Of a stretch of DNA of 43,291 nucleotides, positions 41,047 to 43,291 are shown in pieces. The notes below the pieces were generated by a model that was not told where the DNA came from, did not search any database, and worked only from the letters and a program-made list of their open reading frames with translations. Source of the stretch: an uncultured Flavobacteriaceae bacterium (GTDB lineage: Bacteria > Bacteroidota > Bacteroidia > Flavobacteriales > Flavobacteriaceae); contig CALIIC010000008.1 of NCBI GenBank assembly GCA_938020445.1, positions 1-43,291 on the forward strand. The letters run 5' to 3'. The translations under genes were made by a program, and so were the position numbers. Positions within the stretch are counted from its first letter, which is position 1, and every line of letters starts with the position of its first letter.

Positions 41047-43291
41047 TTAATTTGGTACTATTTTATACGTATTTAATCGATCATTATTAGTGGTTGACAG
41101 TAGTAAGCGTCCTTTGGAAGTTTGTACCAGTTCCAAATCTTTCACATTTCCTGACAAATAGAGGCCTGTTTTAGTGTGGGGGAGGATAGTATATCCGTCC
41201 TTTTTATTTGAAAGTAACACAACTCCTGATATGGCGTCCAGCCTTGGAGTTTCCACCTCGGTCTCATATATATTTCCCGCTAAAATACAATCTTCAAAAC
41301 CATCATTGTCAATGTCAACAAATATGGTTTTTAAAAGGGGAAACTGTTGCGCATATTTGGGTAGTACTTGACTTTTAAAAACACCCTTACCTTGGTTGAT
41401 CAGTAAAATAGATTCAAATGTGGTTGCCTCGTTCTTATAGGATTCAGAAAGTTTATCGCCGTAAATATCCGTCAAGGTGGCATTGGCAAAGTCGGTGTAA
41501 GATCCGAACTTCTCCTTGATAAATGGCATTTGTTGGGAGGAACACTCTTTGCCCCTGACCGGGACATACTCGCCATTGTACTTTTTACTTAAAACAATGT
41601 CGTTTACTCCATTACCATCAAAATCATTCGAGAAAATTTTAAAAGGCTTTGCCGGACTGGCCGTGAATTTTAGGTTTAAACCTGCATTACCTACGATATA
41701 GTCTTTTAGCCCATCATTGTTTACATCTGTTTCGGCAATGGAAAACCACCACCCTTTTTCATTTAAGGGTGTTTCTGGTGTGGCAAGCTTGGAAAAGCTA
41801 CCTTGGTTATTTTTGAAGGCCCCAACAGCGGTCCATTCACCAACCGCCATAAAGTCTACCCACCCATCGTTGTCAAAGTCTGTTGCAATGATGTCGTTAA
41901 TGATTCCGAAATTTTCAAGACCAGGGGCTTTCTCTTTGGTAACATCTCTCAGCTTACCGCCTAGGTTTTCATACAAGGTGGAAGTCGGTGAGTTGGGGTA
42001 ATTTTTTGGTATGATTCGGTTTCCTATAAGAAGATCGCTATCCCCATCTTTGTCGAAATCTAGTACAGTGACCGATTTGCCGCTTTTTGGGTAGGCCGCC
42101 AGAAGCGCACTTTCATGTCGGGAAAAGGAACCACTGCCATTGTTTAGATAAATACGATCCGTATAGTACGAAGAATGTTCTTCAAATTCATTTCCCCCGC
42201 TAACAACGAACAAATCCATATCAGTATCGTTGTCAAAGTCAAAAAACACGGCCTCCATATCTTCAAAACGACGATCTGTTTCAAAAACCTCATTTTTTGC
42301 CAATCTAAAGCCATTTTCTGTTTGAAGGTATAGCTGCGCGGCTTGTCCCGACGCGCCTCCTAAAAAGAAATCTTCCTTACCATCGGCATTTACATCTCCC
42401 TTTGTAATAAAAGGGCCAAGGGTTGATTGTTTGTAGGGTAGTAATATTTCGGTTTCAAAATCGTCAAAATAATTCTCTTCATGGCGATAGTCGATTCCCA
42501 GTGCACCGCTCTTGGTCTTTTCAAATAGCTGTAGTTTGGCAAGGGCAGTGGTGCTCTTTGAGTATAGGGCATTCGCTTGTTGAAAGGTGACCGTTGTATT
42601 GGCAGGTACTTGGTATTTTTCTTCGGTTTTTCCGTTTGGCCAATAAACAGTAACCGTATCCAAAACGGAGGTCTTCCCCAATCCGAAATGGAGCGCGTTC
42701 TCTTGGGCCGACATATAACCCCGTACCCGTTTTAACTCTTGAAACTGGGATTTTCCATTATAGGAGATTTTGACTTTTACAAAACTTTCTGAATGCGCAC
42801 CTTCGGGTTTTATCGTCAAAAAATTTCCAAGTTGCTGCTCAGTGGTCGTGTTTTGATATAAAAAAGCATTTTCGTCGATATTGTTTACGACCAGATCTAG
42901 GTCCCCGTCGTTATCTAGATCCGCTTGGGCAGCGCCATTACTGAAAGAAAAATCATCCAACCCCCAGGCTTTTGCTTTTTCATTGAATACTAGTTGCGCA
43001 TCATTACGGAACAGGATATTGGGTAATTTTTCGGAAGGCATTGCAGCGTACAACTGTTTCTTTATATCTAGCGGTATGTTGGTGCCATACTTTTTTCGCG
43101 CTTGAAACACCTTGCCTTGTAAATCGTTGTCCAGGGCATATCTGCGATATCCATTGGTGATAAAAACATCTGCGTCTTCATCATTGTCATAGTCCGATAA
43201 TAGTACAGACCAACTCCAGTCTGTATTGGCGGTCTTTGTCAATTGAGAAACATTGTTGAATTTTTCATTGCCGAGATTCAGGTGAAGCGAA
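41047..43291 (-). CDS. Partial ASPIC/UnbV and VCBS/FG-GAP repeat protein, 5' end beyond the window
   Basis: At least 747 residues of an exported protein whose beginning lies beyond the window edge: the frame is open back to position 43291 in the same register (LHLNLGNEKFNN before the first in-frame TTG at 43242). It contains several FG-GAP/VCBS calcium-binding-type repeats of the DxDNDGxxD pattern (LLSDYDNDEDADVFI, DLDNDGDLDLVVNN, DFDNDTDMDLF, DFDNDGWVDFMAVG, DVNNDGLKDYIVGN, DIDNDGFEDCILAG). An ASPIC/UnbV domain is present (SFVKVKISYNGKSQFQELKRV...YWPNGKTEE). Such proteins are typical secreted or surface proteins of Bacteroidota, often encoded near SusC/SusD-like polysaccharide systems. No such neighbour is visible here, but the upstream side is cut off. 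Confidence 0.9.
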   Translation of the reverse strand, partial: SLHLNLGNEKFNNVSQLTKTANTDWSWSVLLSDYDNDEDADVFITNGYRRYALDNDLQGKVFQARKKYGTNIPLDIKKQLYAAMPSEKLPNILFRNDAQLVFNEKAKAWGLDDFSFSNGAAQADLDNDGDLDLVVNNIDENAFLYQNTTTEQQLGNFLTIKPEGAHSESFVKVKISYNGKSQFQELKRVRGYMSAQENALHFGLGKTSVLDTVTVYWPNGKTEEKYQVPANTTVTFQQANALYSKSTTALAKLQLFEKTKSGALGIDYRHEENYFDDFETEILLPYKQSTLGPFITKGDVNADGKEDFFLGGASGQAAQLYLQTENGFRLAKNEVFETDRRFEDMEAVFFDFDNDTDMDLFVVSGGNEFEEHSSYYTDRIYLNNGSGSFSRHESALLAAYPKSGKSVTVLDFDKDGDSDLLIGNRIIPKNYPNSPTSTLYENLGGKLRDVTKEKAPGLENFGIINDIIATDFDNDGWVDFMAVGEWTAVGAFKNNQGSFSKLATPETPLNEKGWWFSIAETDVNNDGLKDYIVGNAGLNLKFTASPAKPFKIFSNDFDGNGVNDIVLSKKYNGEYVPVRGKECSSQQMPFIKEKFGSYTDFANATLTDIYGDKLSESYKNEATTFESILLINQGKGVFKSQVLPKYAQQFPLLKTIFVDIDNDGFEDCILAGNIYETEVETPRLDAISGVVLLSNKKDGYTILPHTKTGLYLSGNVKDLELVQTSKGRLLLSTTNNDRLNTYKIVPN

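Overview
This window looks like chromosomal DNA of a marine flavobacterium (Bacteroidota, Flavobacteriaceae; a Maribacter/Zobellia/Muricauda-type genus is a guess). The evidence is a moderately AT-rich sequence, no Shine-Dalgarno motifs before most starts, several promoters of the TTG / TAnnTTTG type, and lineage markers: PorP/SprF with a type B (CHU_C) type IX secretion C-terminal domain, a DUF5723 porin-like protein, a DUF7033-type deacetylase-like protein, tricorn protease, an ASPIC/UnbV-VCBS protein and tandem LytS-like kinases with a LytTR regulator. I see no rRNA, tRNA, CRISPR array, integrase, transposase or phage gene.

Layout. (1) 1-4.7 kb: a signalling island on the + strand. Two tandem LytS-type sensor proteins and a LytTR response regulator overlap head to tail. 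The first sensor has lost the phospho-acceptor His and the N-box Asn and looks like a pseudokinase. Two paralogous small C-terminally anchored proteins bracket the cluster. (2) 4.7-17.5 kb, - strand: a 2038-residue alpha-2-macroglobulin with an intact CxEQ thioester motif, a small cupin, and a three-gene surface operon (multi-Ig secreted protein with type B T9SS signal, PorP/SprF, TPR-PD40-OmpA protein) ending in a clear intrinsic terminator. (3) 17.8-21.3 kb: housekeeping genes: an Mpl-like Mur ligase, a small membrane peptide, a PaiB-like FMN-binding protein, a DUF1569/DinB-like protein and RadC. (4) 21.4-26.4 kb: an accessory, visibly more AT-rich stretch: Crp/Fnr-type regulator, membrane protein, YCII protein, SRPBCC protein, a gene-poor segment that may be a decayed gene, a serine beta-lactamase-like hydrolase, a small lipoprotein and a possible gene stub. 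(5) 26.7-32 kb: tricorn protease (TTG start), an NTF2-like secreted protein, a small membrane protein and an alpha/beta hydrolase. (6) 32-37.1 kb: a deacetylase-like protein overlapping YjjG nucleotidase, then a lipoprotein/DUF5723 envelope pair and a secreted repeat-linker protein. (7) 37.1-43.3 kb: RarA, rhomboid protease, RlmB, a secreted hypothetical protein with terminator, and an ASPIC/UnbV-VCBS protein cut by the window edge.

How they fit together: most of the window serves envelope biology (surface adhesion, peptidoglycan recycling, periplasmic proteolysis and protease trapping) with housekeeping genes for DNA and ribosome maintenance interspersed. The best candidates for undescribed biology are the pseudokinase/kinase/LytTR cluster with its flanking paralogs, the symmetric 3-5-3 Ig-repeat secreted protein, and the deacetylase-like family member that seems to lack metal ligands. 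All functional calls come from reading the sequence and recalling families; no database search was run.
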